Shown here: positions 11,091 through 19,246 of the stretch, piece by piece | Position numbering within the stretch: the stretch's first letter is position 1 | How the letters are laid out: each line of letters starts with the position of its first letter | From: UBA2767 sp965228625 | GTDB taxonomy: Bacteria; Pseudomonadota; Alphaproteobacteria; Rhizobiales; Methyloligellaceae | NCBI GenBank assembly: GCA_965228625.1 | Contig: OZ245829.1 | Coordinates: forward strand, 4,154,001 to 4,218,000 | Length of the DNA: 64,000 nt | Direction: 5' to 3' | Translations under genes and position numbers: made by a program | The notes under the pieces: model-generated | Seen by the model: only the letters and a program-made list of their open reading frames with translations | Told to the model about the DNA's origin: nothing | Database searches by the model: none

Positions 11091-12836
11091 ATGTCTTCAC
11101 GCGTCGCGAGCAGTTTTCTGAAACCAGCCGTCGTCACAATTCTCTTTTCCGCAATTGTTGCGAATGCGTCATTTGCCCAAGACCGTACGAAATTCACCGG
11201 AGACGATTGGCTTGTCCTGCAGGCCGCTCGCAGCGTCAAGGCGGGGAACACAATTGACGATGCCAAAGACCATTTGCTGCGCCTGTATGCCGGATCCGAT
11301 TTGAATGGCGGCGGCGTTTCAAAATCCGACTACACACTGCACGTTCAGATCATTGAGGCCAGTTCTCGTGCGCAGAGAATGACGAGATGGTTGATGCGTG
11401 ATCTTGACGGTGACGGCGTGGTCACTTCCGAAGAGCTGAACCGCTTTTTCGGAAGGGATGCGCGCAAGGCGATCCGTCACGGCGGCATCATTCTTCTTCC
11501 GACCCCCGATCAAGTGTCCGAGACGAAGAAGAAACTCGTTGAAAAGGCCCTCAGATCGGATCTGGACGGAAACGGCAATGTCGAGTTTTCGGAGATTCTT
11601 GGGGTAATTCGCGCCGAGATGTCGGCACTACCCAGATCGACTGTCCCAAGCGGACGGGTTCCGATGACGCTTGACGCCGATGGCAACGGAGTCGTCGAGA
11701 TCGGCGAGTTCAAGACTGCTGCGGACCGGGTTCTTCGGTCCATTGACAGCAACGGTGACGGCAAATTCTCCAAGGAAGAGATTGCGGCCCTCGCGCGGCT
11801 TGCCTCCGGGCTCAAGAACGCGCAGCGTGCCGCACGAAAGGAGCAGCACCTTGCGGAGAAATACCGCAAAAGGGCCGAAACCTGTGCGTTTCCGGAGGCA
11901 AACGCGGAGGACAAGGTCGTCTTGCTTAGTGCGCGTGGAGGCAAGGCCTTGTCCAGCGTCGGATTGGGCGGTGACGATCACTCCGTAAGCGTCGCCAATA
12001 TCTGGATCGAGAAAGGCGCTGAGCCCTTGTATCTGGTTTTGAACAGCATCGGCTCCATGATCTGGCAGGTCTCGGGTTCGACTGACCGGCTGCGCAAAGT
12101 TGTCGTGAACCAAACGCGCATGCGCAGCAAGAGCGCCCCGCACAGCGGCGTGGTCGGTGTTCCACGATCCAAGGTGCATATCGCCCCGGTCCGGAATTGC
12201 ATCGACTTTGTTTCAAGGCCTGCACGACCCGGTAGACCGAGGATGCCCGTTGTCCTGAAGCCGTTCGCAGGTCGGGACGCGGACTACTCGCATGCTCTGA
12301 AAAGACTGGCCGCCATCAGCATACCGACAGGGATCGTCGACCAGACCACGGCCTACGCAAACACGCTACCGGAGCCAAAGAACACCGAAGCGAAAGCGAT
12401 GTGGGTCGAGATGCTGAGGACGCATCCCGGTGGTGTTGTTCGCATCGATGCGAAGGACGTCGTCTCTCGCGTGCCGGCTGCGAGCTACAAGGTTCTCCCG
12501 AGGTTGGCAGGACTTGCGCAATTGCTCGATGAAGGTGCGTTGCGTGTGCTTGAGACCGATCGCGTCGTTTCGTTGGGCGGCCTCCAGGTCGTCAATCCAA
12601 ACCGAAACACGACGATCAAACTTCGCGACGGAATTGAGCCGACATACCGCGAGGTACCAAGCAAGTTTCAGATTTTGCGCAAGATGCACTTCCCGGCGGG
12701 ACTTGCTCAATATAAAAGCATTCCGTTCGTGCTGGCGCCCGGAGTTCCGGAGCCCGAGGGCAATCCGGGCCGTTCGTGCGTGATGAAGGAGGCGACGGGC
12801 GAGTTGATTTTGGGTAACGCGCGGGATTGCCGTTAA
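11091..12836 (+). CDS. Secreted EF-hand protein with unknown C-terminal domain
   Basis: 581 residues from the ATG at 11091 (gggg upstream; an in-frame ATG at 11076 has no ribosome site). A signal peptide ends near ASFA-QD. Four good EF-hand loops follow at residues 104-115, 157-168, 195-206 and 219-230 (DLDGDGVVTSEE, DLDGNGNVEFSE, DADGNGVVEIGE, DSNGDGKFSKEE), plus a degenerate one at 70-81. About 300 further residues match no family I recognise; they hold few cysteines and end in a CVMKEATGE segment. Periplasmic calcium binding is likely; role unknown. Stands alone. Confidence 0.8.
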   Translation: MSSRVASSFLKPAVVTILFSAIVANASFAQDRTKFTGDDWLVLQAARSVKAGNTIDDAKDHLLRLYAGSDLNGGGVSKSDYTLHVQIIEASSRAQRMTRWLMRDLDGDGVVTSEELNRFFGRDARKAIRHGGIILLPTPDQVSETKKKLVEKALRSDLDGNGNVEFSEILGVIRAEMSALPRSTVPSGRVPMTLDADGNGVVEIGEFKTAADRVLRSIDSNGDGKFSKEEIAALARLASGLKNAQRAARKEQHLAEKYRKRAETCAFPEANAEDKVVLLSARGGKALSSVGLGGDDHSVSVANIWIEKGAEPLYLVLNSIGSMIWQVSGSTDRLRKVVVNQTRMRSKSAPHSGVVGVPRSKVHIAPVRNCIDFVSRPARPGRPRMPVVLKPFAGRDADYSHALKRLAAISIPTGIVDQTTAYANTLPEPKNTEAKAMWVEMLRTHPGGVVRIDAKDVVSRVPAASYKVLPRLAGLAQLLDEGALRVLETDRVVSLGGLQVVNPNRNTTIKLRDGIEPTYREVPSKFQILRKMHFPAGLAQYKSIPFVLAPGVPEPEGNPGRSCVMKEATGELILGNARDCR

Positions 12837-12872
12837 GGCGCTTCGGTCCAGGGTCGGCGGTTTGGGAGATGA

Positions 12873-14057
12873 ATGGGCTCAGTGATCGACCTTGAGGCGG
12901 CGCGCGCCGACACGCCGGGCACCGGGAACCGCGTCCACCTGAACAATGCGGGCGCGGGACTCATGCCGAAAAGCGTGCTCGAAGCCGTGAAGGAGCACCT
13001 GGACCTCGAGGCGCAAATCGGCGGCTATGAGGCCAAGGCCCGGGAAGAGGCGCGCATTCTTGCCGCCTACGACTCGGTCGCGCGCTTGATCGGCGCCGAT
13101 GTCTCGGAAATCGCCTTTGCCGAGAACGCGACCGTTGCCTGGCAGTGGGCGTTCTTCGCGCAGGACTTCTCCGAAGGCGATCGCATTCTCACGGCGCAGG
13201 CCGAGTATGCCGCGAATTACATCGCCTACCTGCAAATGGCGAAGCGGACCGGCGTTGTCATAGACGTCATCCCGAGCGACGGGTCGGGCGCAACCGATCC
13301 GCAGGCGCTGGAGGCGATGATCGATGACCGGGTGAAGCTGATCGCGATCACCTGGATCCCCACAAATGGCGGCCTCGTCAATCCGGCGGCGGAGATTGGC
13401 GCCATCGCGCGGTCTCACGGCATTCCGTACCTGCTGGATGCCTGTCAGGCGGTCGGCCAGATGCCGGTCGATGTCGAGACGCTCGGCTGCGACTACCTGT
13501 CGGCGACGGCGCGGAAGTTCCTGCGCGGTCCGCGTGGCAGCGGATTTCTCTACGTCAGAAAGGACAGGCTCGAGGGTCTTGAGCCGTACATGCTGGATCT
13601 GTTCGGCGCCACCTGGACGGCACCCGGTAAATACGAGATGCGGCCCGACGCGCGCCGTTTCGAGAACTGGGAAAGCGCCTTCGCACTGCATCTGGGACTT
13701 GGAGCGGCAGCGGACTACGCGATGGAGGTCGGCCTCGATGCGATCCAAACCCGCGCCTTTGGTCTCGCGGACCAGTTGCGGGCGGACCTGGCCAGGATTG
13801 ACGGCGTCACCCTTCGCGACATCGGCGCCGAGCAATGCGCGATCGTCACGTTCTCTCACGATCGGGTGGAGGCGGCCGATATCGCCGCGGCGCTGCGTGA
13901 ACGGAACATCAATGTCAGTGCGTCGCGTCCGGCAAGCACGTTGCTCGATGCGATGGCGCGATCGTTGCCGAACACCGTCCGCGTGTCGCCGCACTATTAC
14001 AATTCGGAAGACGAGATCGCGACCTTTCTTCACGAGGTCCGCGGACTGCTGTCATAA
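12873..14057 (+). CDS. Class V aminotransferase-fold PLP enzyme
   Basis: A 394-residue cytosolic protein of fold type I. The family features are LNNAGAGLMP near the N-terminus, the PLP-pyridine Asp189 (LLDACQAVGQ), and Lys215 in SATARKFLRGPRG as Schiff-base lysine. The RGPRGSGFLYV segment resembles isopenicillin-N-epimerase-like and EgtE-like members rather than SufS cysteine desulfurases, and there is no SufS-type active-site Cys loop. Substrate cannot be told. It begins 36 bases after the EF-hand gene, with gggag upstream of the ATG, and is followed by a strong terminator. Confidence 0.82.
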   Translation: MGSVIDLEAARADTPGTGNRVHLNNAGAGLMPKSVLEAVKEHLDLEAQIGGYEAKAREEARILAAYDSVARLIGADVSEIAFAENATVAWQWAFFAQDFSEGDRILTAQAEYAANYIAYLQMAKRTGVVIDVIPSDGSGATDPQALEAMIDDRVKLIAITWIPTNGGLVNPAAEIGAIARSHGIPYLLDACQAVGQMPVDVETLGCDYLSATARKFLRGPRGSGFLYVRKDRLEGLEPYMLDLFGATWTAPGKYEMRPDARRFENWESAFALHLGLGAAADYAMEVGLDAIQTRAFGLADQLRADLARIDGVTLRDIGAEQCAIVTFSHDRVEAADIAAALRERNINVSASRPASTLLDAMARSLPNTVRVSPHYYNSEDEIATFLHEVRGLLS

Positions 14058-14082
14058 AAGCGAGCCGTAAGCGCCAGAATAA

Positions 14083-14119
14083 GAAAGGCCGCCCGTGTGG
14101 GCGGCCTTTCGGTTTTTTG
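14083..14119 (+). terminator. Rho-independent terminator of the aminotransferase gene
   Basis: Perfect 12-bp stem, arms 14083-14094 and 14099-14110, loop gtgt, followed by gg and six T. One of the clearest terminators in the window. Confidence 0.92.
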
Positions 14120-14191
14120 TTCGGATTTCGGTTTTGCCCGTTCCTGACTTAGGCCACAAATCAATTGATGGAGGCACAAGCCTTGGGGGGC

Positions 14192-14275
14192 TTAAAGCAT
14201 GCCGAGAATGATCGCGGTCAGAAATCCGATCGCCACGATAGTGGCGAATGTTGTCAGTCTAGCTGTCACTCCCAT
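14192..14275 (-). CDS. Putative 27-residue single-span membrane peptide
   Basis: On the minus strand an ATG at 14275-14273 is preceded at about 6 bases by the full Shine-Dalgarno sequence aaaggagg (complement of 14282-14289). It opens a 28-codon frame ending TAA at 14192. The product starts MGVTARLTTF, has one hydrophobic span of about 18 residues with two Ile/Val-rich turns, and ends ILGML. The strength and spacing of the ribosome site and the transmembrane composition support a real small protein. No homologue is recognised. The rest of 14120-14560 shows no other gene. Confidence 0.6.
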   Translation of the reverse strand: MGVTARLTTFATIVAIGFLTAIILGML

Positions 14276-14560
14276 CGGAAGCCTCCTTTCCGGTGGTCGC
14301 GCCTCAGCGCATTAGACAAAAGTGTAAGGAGACTCCGGATTACATTGCAATACGGATTCGTTGACGCGCTGCACCATATTGGTGCGATGCAACAATTGTG
14401 CATAATGAGCGCCGGCACAGCGTCGATGCAGACGCGGCTTCAACGGGTACGCAGCCTTCGCATACAGAAATTCCGCTTGCCAAACAGGGCATTGGTCTGC
14501 ACTTGTGTGTTTGGACGGCGCGCGGACTGAACAACAGGAAGTATCACAAAGGGTGGGCTC

Positions 14561-15547
14561 ATGGCGGGTTTCAAGGCGCTTCTGGCGACAAAAACGGACG
14601 AGGGGCAGTCGGTCGATTGGGTTGAAATGACCGAGGACGACCTGATGGAGGGTGATGTCACCATCCGGGTGACGCATTCCACCCTGAACTATAAAGACGG
14701 GCTCGCGATTACGGGAAAAGCGCCGATCATTCGCAAATGGCCGATGATCCCTGGCGTCGATCTGGCCGGGACCGTTGAGTCTTCCAAGAGCTCGGATTTC
14801 AAGAAGGGTGACAACGTCACCGTCAACGGATGGGGTTTGAGCGAGACCCATTACGGCGGTTACGCGGAGCTGGCGCGGGTCAGCGCCGACTGGGTCGTGC
14901 CGATCCCGAAACAGTTCAATTGCTCCGACGCCATGGCCATCGGCACGGCCGGGTATACGGCAATGCTCTGCGTCCTGGCGCTCGAGGATCACGGCATCAA
15001 GCCCGACAGCGGACAGGTGCTGGTCACCGGCGCGTCCGGCGGCGTCGGCAGCGTTGCCATCGCCGTCCTTTCCAAGCTCGGCTACGACGTCGTCGCATCG
15101 ACCGGGCGGACCGAGGAGGAGGATTATCTGAAATATCTCGGTGCGTCGGAGATCGTGGATCGCGCGGAGTTGGGCGGCAAGCCGTCGATGCTCGGCAAGG
15201 AACGCTGGGCCGGCGCCATCGACTCGGTGGGCAGCACCACACTGGCGAATGTTCTGAGCCAGACGAAATACTACGGCTGTGTCGCCGCCTGCGGGCTGGC
15301 GCAAGGACCGGATCTTCCCACAAGCGTGATGCCGTTCATCCTGCGCGGGATCACGCTTCAAGGGGTCGAATCGATCATGGCGCCGAAGGCGCGCCGCGTG
15401 CAGGCCTGGGAGCGGTTGGCCAAGGATCTGGAGGTCGGCAAGCTCAGGGCTATGGCCGTGGCTCATCCGCTGGAGGATGTCCTCGAGCTCGCGCCGCAGA
15501 TCGTCGAGGGCAAGGTCCGCGGCCGCGTGGTCTTCAATGTGAGTTGA
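14561..15547 (+). CDS. acuI: Acrylyl-CoA reductase-type NADPH oxidoreductase (YhdH/AcuI family)
   Basis: A 328-residue member of the zinc-independent medium-chain dehydrogenase/reductase family. Diagnostic stretches are STLNYKDGLAITGK, PGVDLAGTVE, the NADPH loop TGASGGVGSVA and the C-terminal GKVRGRVVFNV. AcuI reduces acryloyl-CoA to propionyl-CoA and detoxifies acrylate; YhdH homologues share this architecture, so the exact substrate is probable rather than proven. Preceded by gggtggg. It is not flanked by DMSP or propionate genes. Confidence 0.9.
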   Translation: MAGFKALLATKTDEGQSVDWVEMTEDDLMEGDVTIRVTHSTLNYKDGLAITGKAPIIRKWPMIPGVDLAGTVESSKSSDFKKGDNVTVNGWGLSETHYGGYAELARVSADWVVPIPKQFNCSDAMAIGTAGYTAMLCVLALEDHGIKPDSGQVLVTGASGGVGSVAIAVLSKLGYDVVASTGRTEEEDYLKYLGASEIVDRAELGGKPSMLGKERWAGAIDSVGSTTLANVLSQTKYYGCVAACGLAQGPDLPTSVMPFILRGITLQGVESIMAPKARRVQAWERLAKDLEVGKLRAMAVAHPLEDVLELAPQIVEGKVRGRVVFNVS

Positions 15548-15779
15548 CGGACCAGCCGGCTCGAAAACACATAGCGGCGTCAGGCAGGACCAGACCGTCA
15601 CGACCAGCATCAGATACTGCGAGTGGCATTTCAGCCAACTTCCGCCGACCGCGGCGACGCGCGGTCACGGAAATGTTTGTGCCGCGCGCGCAAACGTGTG
15701 TTGAACGTGAGGCCGTGCAAACCCAGCTTCAAGCCAACGCGGGGCTTAATTTCGAGGGAAAGAGGAGATACTTAAGCTG

Positions 15780-16124
15780 ATGAAATCACTTGCATACCCC
15801 AAAAACCTCTCGCTCGTCGCAAGCACGTTGCTCACGGCGGCCGTACTGTCCGCCGCCGGCATGACTCCCCGGGCCGAAGCCGCGATCCAGTGCCGGGGAA
15901 CCGCACAGGTCATCCCGGGCGGCGGTCTGCACGTCACCCCGTATTGTGAGGACTACAACCTTGCGAAGGTCGCGCAAAGCGCGGGTTCGAAGGTCACGTT
16001 CCGGCAGATACGGACAAATCCGAACATCAAGCAGGACATCTGCTTCCTGTTGGCCGGCGATATCCGCGTCGGCTCCGCGTGCGCCGGCCTTGAAGGCATC
16101 GAAGGCGATAATCGCGGCAGATAG
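15780..16124 (+). CDS. Small secreted four-cysteine protein
   Basis: 114 residues. A signal peptide with cleavage near RAEA-AIQC leaves a mature domain of about 77 residues with four cysteines (IQC, PYC, DIC, SAC), probably two disulfides. It ends in a Gly/Asp/Arg-rich tail. aggag at 15764-15768 lies somewhat far (about 11 bases) from the ATG. No family recognised. The 15548-15779 gap upstream has no gene. Two hairpins follow. Confidence 0.65.
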   Translation: MKSLAYPKNLSLVASTLLTAAVLSAAGMTPRAEAAIQCRGTAQVIPGGGLHVTPYCEDYNLAKVAQSAGSKVTFRQIRTNPNIKQDICFLLAGDIRVGSACAGLEGIEGDNRGR

Positions 16125-16140
16125 AGCGACAACGCGCCAC

Positions 16141-16212
16141 GGGTTGAGGCGCAATTCAACCCACCGGTTTCAGGCCCGCCAGCTAGTCATATGCTGCGCG
16201 GGCCTGTATATA
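16141..16212 (+). terminator. Tandem hairpins, probable terminator
   Basis: First hairpin: gggttga at 16141-16147 with tcaaccc at 16156-16162. Second: caggcccgc at 16171-16179 with gcgggcctg at 16198-16206, extended inside by cagc/gctg, followed by tatatattt. They lie just after the small secreted protein gene and 40-110 bases before the hydroxylase gene. The T-tract is interrupted, so termination strength is uncertain. Confidence 0.5.
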
Positions 16213-16252
16213 TTTGCGCAGGGTTGGCTATGGGAAAACCTCCAAGTGATTC

Positions 16253-17227
16253 ATGAATGACGCCTCGAACATTCTCGGCGACAGCCCGTACTCGATCGTC
16301 ATCCGCAACCCTGAGTTGCTGACGGCGTTTCTGCTGCTCGTTTTCTGCGAGATATTCTGGCGCAAGTTCGTGCGCGAGGAGGACTACGGTGCGGCGGAAG
16401 CCGCCGCCTCGGTGGGCATCGCTATCGGACGGGCAATCGCCAAACCGGTTATGATCTTTGTGCTCGCCGGCCTGTATGTCGTTGTCTACGACATGCGAAT
16501 CTACACGTTCGACATGACCAAGTGGTGGTCGTGGGTTCTGGTATTTGTCGGCGCCGATTTCATCTACTACTGGATGCACCGGTTCAAGCACGAGATACGC
16601 TGGATGTGGGCGGATCACGCTGTGCATCACTCCGGCAACCGCATGAACGTCTTCATGAACTTCCGACTCGGCTGGACGGGACTCCTCGTCGGTACCTGGC
16701 TGATGCACCTGCCTCTGGTCCTGATCGGCTTCCCGCCTTCGGCTGTGATCACGACATACGCCCTGAGCCTTGTCTGGCAGGCGTGGATTCACACCGACAT
16801 GATCGGCAAATTGTGGCGGCCCCTCGAGTTCATTCTCAACACGCCGTCCCACCACCGGGTACACCACTCGCGCAATCCGATCTATCTCGACAAGAATTAC
16901 GCGGGCATCCTGATCATCTGGGACCGCATGTTCGGCACGTTCCAGGAGGAACTTGAAGACGAGCCCTGCGACTACGGGCTGGTGCAACGGCTGACGTCGG
17001 TCAATCCTTTCAAGATCGCCTTCAATGAATGGGGCAATCTCATTCGTGATGTGCGCAACGCGAAGACCTGGAAAGAGCGCTTCATCGCGGCGTTCGGCTA
17101 TCCCGGTGACAAGAAAGCGGTCATCGAGGCGCAGGCCCGGATCATGGCGGAGCGCGCAAAGGCGCAGGCAAAAACAAGTGCTCCCGACCGGGAACAGGTC
17201 GTGCGCCCGCAAGCCGCCGCCGAATAG
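16253..17227 (+). CDS. Sterol desaturase / fatty acid hydroxylase superfamily membrane protein
   Basis: 324 residues with four or more hydrophobic segments and the eight-histidine di-iron pattern of the superfamily: HRFKH (in YYWMHRFKHEIRWMW), HAVHH, a further isolated His (WIHTD), and HRVHHSRN. Members use O2 to hydroxylate or desaturate lipids at the membrane. The substrate (hopanoid, ornithine lipid, carotenoid or fatty acid) cannot be told from sequence. The C-terminus is a soluble Lys/Ala-rich tail. The ATG at 16253 follows the terminator-like hairpins. Confidence 0.88.
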   Translation: MNDASNILGDSPYSIVIRNPELLTAFLLLVFCEIFWRKFVREEDYGAAEAAASVGIAIGRAIAKPVMIFVLAGLYVVVYDMRIYTFDMTKWWSWVLVFVGADFIYYWMHRFKHEIRWMWADHAVHHSGNRMNVFMNFRLGWTGLLVGTWLMHLPLVLIGFPPSAVITTYALSLVWQAWIHTDMIGKLWRPLEFILNTPSHHRVHHSRNPIYLDKNYAGILIIWDRMFGTFQEELEDEPCDYGLVQRLTSVNPFKIAFNEWGNLIRDVRNAKTWKERFIAAFGYPGDKKAVIEAQARIMAERAKAQAKTSAPDREQVVRPQAAAE

Positions 17228-17384
17228 CAAGGCTCCGCGGCCCACCCATCATTCGAGCAGTTCCTCGGCCGACACTTAGTGTGGCGCACCGGCGGCCCGG
17301 CGCTCACGGTTCGTTTAGACCTTTTCGGTAACCATACCGCATCGACGAGAGCCTTCTCGACCAGATCCCAATCGGGGTGCGAGT

Positions 17385-17735
17385 ATGCGTTGCATTGTTT
17401 TGAAAGTGTCGCTGGCAGGACTTGGGTTGCTGCTGCCGCTTCTCGCCGCGGTTCCGGATGCCGGAGCCATCAGCGTTCCCACGATGTACACCAACGGGAA
17501 GATCTGCCGAACGGAGTTCAAGAAACCGCATATTCATGCCGCCAACGGCGCCAATGCCGATGTCATCGAGGCGCAAGTCAAGGCCATTCGCGACTGGATG
17601 CGATTCACAAAGTTTGAGTATGGCCGGCGTTGGGGGAGCTGGGCTCTCGCCATGGGCCACAAGATGACCTGTGACTTTGACGGGGATGCGCATGTCTGGC
17701 GCTGCCGGGCGGAAGCCCAACCCTGCAAGCGCTGA
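17385..17735 (+). CDS. Small secreted four-cysteine protein
   Basis: 116 residues: signal peptide (GLLLPLLAAVPDAGA) then a mature domain of about 88 residues with four cysteines (KIC, MTC, WRC, QPC) suggesting two disulfides. A conserved-looking CRTEFKKPHIH start and a WxxFTxxEYGxxWxxW aromatic core are visible. It is not obviously related to the other four-cysteine protein at 15780 beyond size and export. No known family. Convergent with the methyltransferase gene that follows. Confidence 0.65.
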   Translation: MRCIVLKVSLAGLGLLLPLLAAVPDAGAISVPTMYTNGKICRTEFKKPHIHAANGANADVIEAQVKAIRDWMRFTKFEYGRRWGSWALAMGHKMTCDFDGDAHVWRCRAEAQPCKR

Positions 17736-17762
17736 GCGATCCGGCGCGGGCCGACGGCCCCT

Positions 17763-18422
17763 TCACGGCTTGTGATAGTAGGAGTAGTGCAGCCCGCTCT
17801 CGAAGGGCAGCGTGACCGAGTGAAACGGGCCGCCGTCGCGCCGCATGTGCTCGACGAAGGCGTCTATCCCGGCGTGGGAGGTGTGGATGTTATCGGCCAG
17901 CACCAGCGCACCATGGCGCAGGTTCTTCTCCAGCAATTGCGTGACCGGCACATAGAGGTCCTTCCACCCGTCGAGAAACAGCAGGTCGATGGTTGAATCC
18001 ATCTCTGCAAGCGTTTCCATCGCATCGCCGACACGGATGTCGACGACGTCCGCCAACCCGGCCTCCTCGAGATTGGCCCGCGCACGCTCGGCCTTGGAAG
18101 GCTCCAGCTCCGAGCCGATGACGCGTCCGCCGGTCTCGCGGGCGGCGGCGGCGAGGTAGATCGTGGAAATGCCGAACGAGGTGCCGAACTCGACGATGCA
18201 TCTGGCGTCGATGCCGCGCGCGCACAGGTTCAGGAACCGGCCCATGTCGGGCTCGATGGCGAGATAGACGTTGGCGGGATACATGTCGTAGGTGAAAGTT
18301 CCGTCAGCCTTGGCCGCATCGATCTTGTCGCGGAGCGGCGAGAGGCGCTCGCCGTCGCTCTCGGCGCGGGCATGTTCACGCTCAAGGACGCTCTGAACCT
18401 TCGGATCGTCAAGCGCGCTCAT
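17763..18422 (-). CDS. Class I SAM-dependent (O-)methyltransferase
   Basis: 219 residues. Motif I VEFGTSFGIST, acidic residue after strand 2 (IGSELEPSK), then VGDAMETL, LLFLDGWKDLY and ALVLADN. This arrangement resembles the catechol O-methyltransferase-like group (Methyltransf_24), where the DG and DN aspartates lie near the metal or substrate site. Its ATG overlaps the stop of the aldolase gene by four bases, so it is the last gene of the coupled operon 21385-17763. A role with a hydroxylated aromatic or enol substrate of that pathway is inference. Confidence 0.82.
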   Translation of the reverse strand: MSALDDPKVQSVLEREHARAESDGERLSPLRDKIDAAKADGTFTYDMYPANVYLAIEPDMGRFLNLCARGIDARCIVEFGTSFGISTIYLAAAARETGGRVIGSELEPSKAERARANLEEAGLADVVDIRVGDAMETLAEMDSTIDLLFLDGWKDLYVPVTQLLEKNLRHGALVLADNIHTSHAGIDAFVEHMRRDGGPFHSVTLPFESGLHYSYYHKP

Positions 18423-19246
18423 CCGCGTGCCCTCTTAGCGGCGGCGAAGTAGTCTGAAGCCGCGGCGTTTAGCAGGCGCGGCACGTGAGCGTAGATGTAG
18501 CGCACACCCTTGGAAAGAATGTCGGGCAGGTTGTCCGTGGTGCCCGGCATTCCGGGGGTCTGCCCCGCCGCGGTGATCTTCGCCAGGGTCTCGTCGATCG
18601 CCTGCGCGACCTCCGGCGCCTTGGCATTGCCGGGGTGCCCCATGGCCTGGGACAAGTCCGACGGGCCAATGAAGAACACGTCTATACCGTCGACCCTGAG
18701 AATGTCGTCCGCGTTCGCGATCGCCTCGGGGTCCTCAAGCTGGACGCACACAAGCGTCTCCCGGTTTGCTGCCTCGACATAGTCGTCGCCGGAGGTGCCC
18801 AGGCCGTAACCCTGGGCGCGAATGCCGGCGGCCATGGACCGGTTACCGGCGGGGTGATACTTGACCGCGGCAACGGCGCTGCGTGCGTCTTCGCCCGTAT
18901 TGACGTGCGGGACCTGGACCCCCATCGCGCCGATATCCATCACGGCCATGATCTCGCGCGGGCTCTTGGTGGGTGGTCGCACGATCGGTGTGATGCCGGC
19001 GGCCTCAGCGGCCATGACCATCAGCTCCACGCTTTCCAGCGAGATTGTGCCGTGCTCGCAGTCGATGAGCACCCAGTCGAAGCCAAGCCCGCCCGCCATC
19101 TCGACCATTTGCGGCGAGGGGATCATGACCGAGAGGCCGAATGCCGGCTCGTCGCCCGCGAACTTCGCTTTCATCCTGTTGGGTCGCATGCCGGGGTTTC
19201 CCCACTTTGGAGTGTTGGTCGCCGGACTTGCCTCAGAGCGAGGCAT
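18419..19246 (-). CDS. HpcH/HpaI-family aldolase (2-oxo acid aldolase)
   Basis: 275 residues from ATG 19246, or 256 from the in-frame ATG at 19189, which gives the more usual family start MRPNRMKAKF. Family signs: FDWVLIDCEHG, PIVRPP, MGVQVPHV, a substrate-binding CVQLEDPEA with its metal Glu, and FIGPSDLSQAMGHPG. These class II aldolases cleave or condense pyruvate-derived acids using a divalent metal. The gene overlaps the hydrolase gene upstream by 14 bases and the methyltransferase downstream by 4. Actual substrate unknown. Confidence 0.88.
   Translation of the reverse strand: MPRSEASPATNTPKWGNPGMRPNRMKAKFAGDEPAFGLSVMIPSPQMVEMAGGLGFDWVLIDCEHGTISLESVELMVMAAEAAGITPIVRPPTKSPREIMAVMDIGAMGVQVPHVNTGEDARSAVAAVKYHPAGNRSMAAGIRAQGYGLGTSGDDYVEAANRETLVCVQLEDPEAIANADDILRVDGIDVFFIGPSDLSQAMGHPGNAKAPEVAQAIDETLAKITAAGQTPGMPGTTDNLPDILSKGVRYIYAHVPRLLNAAASDYFAAAKRARG

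Noticed and set aside
14165..14530. 121-codon plus-strand frame between the aminotransferase and acuI
   Set aside because: No ribosome site, cysteine- and serine-rich random composition; the minus strand holds the better small frame.
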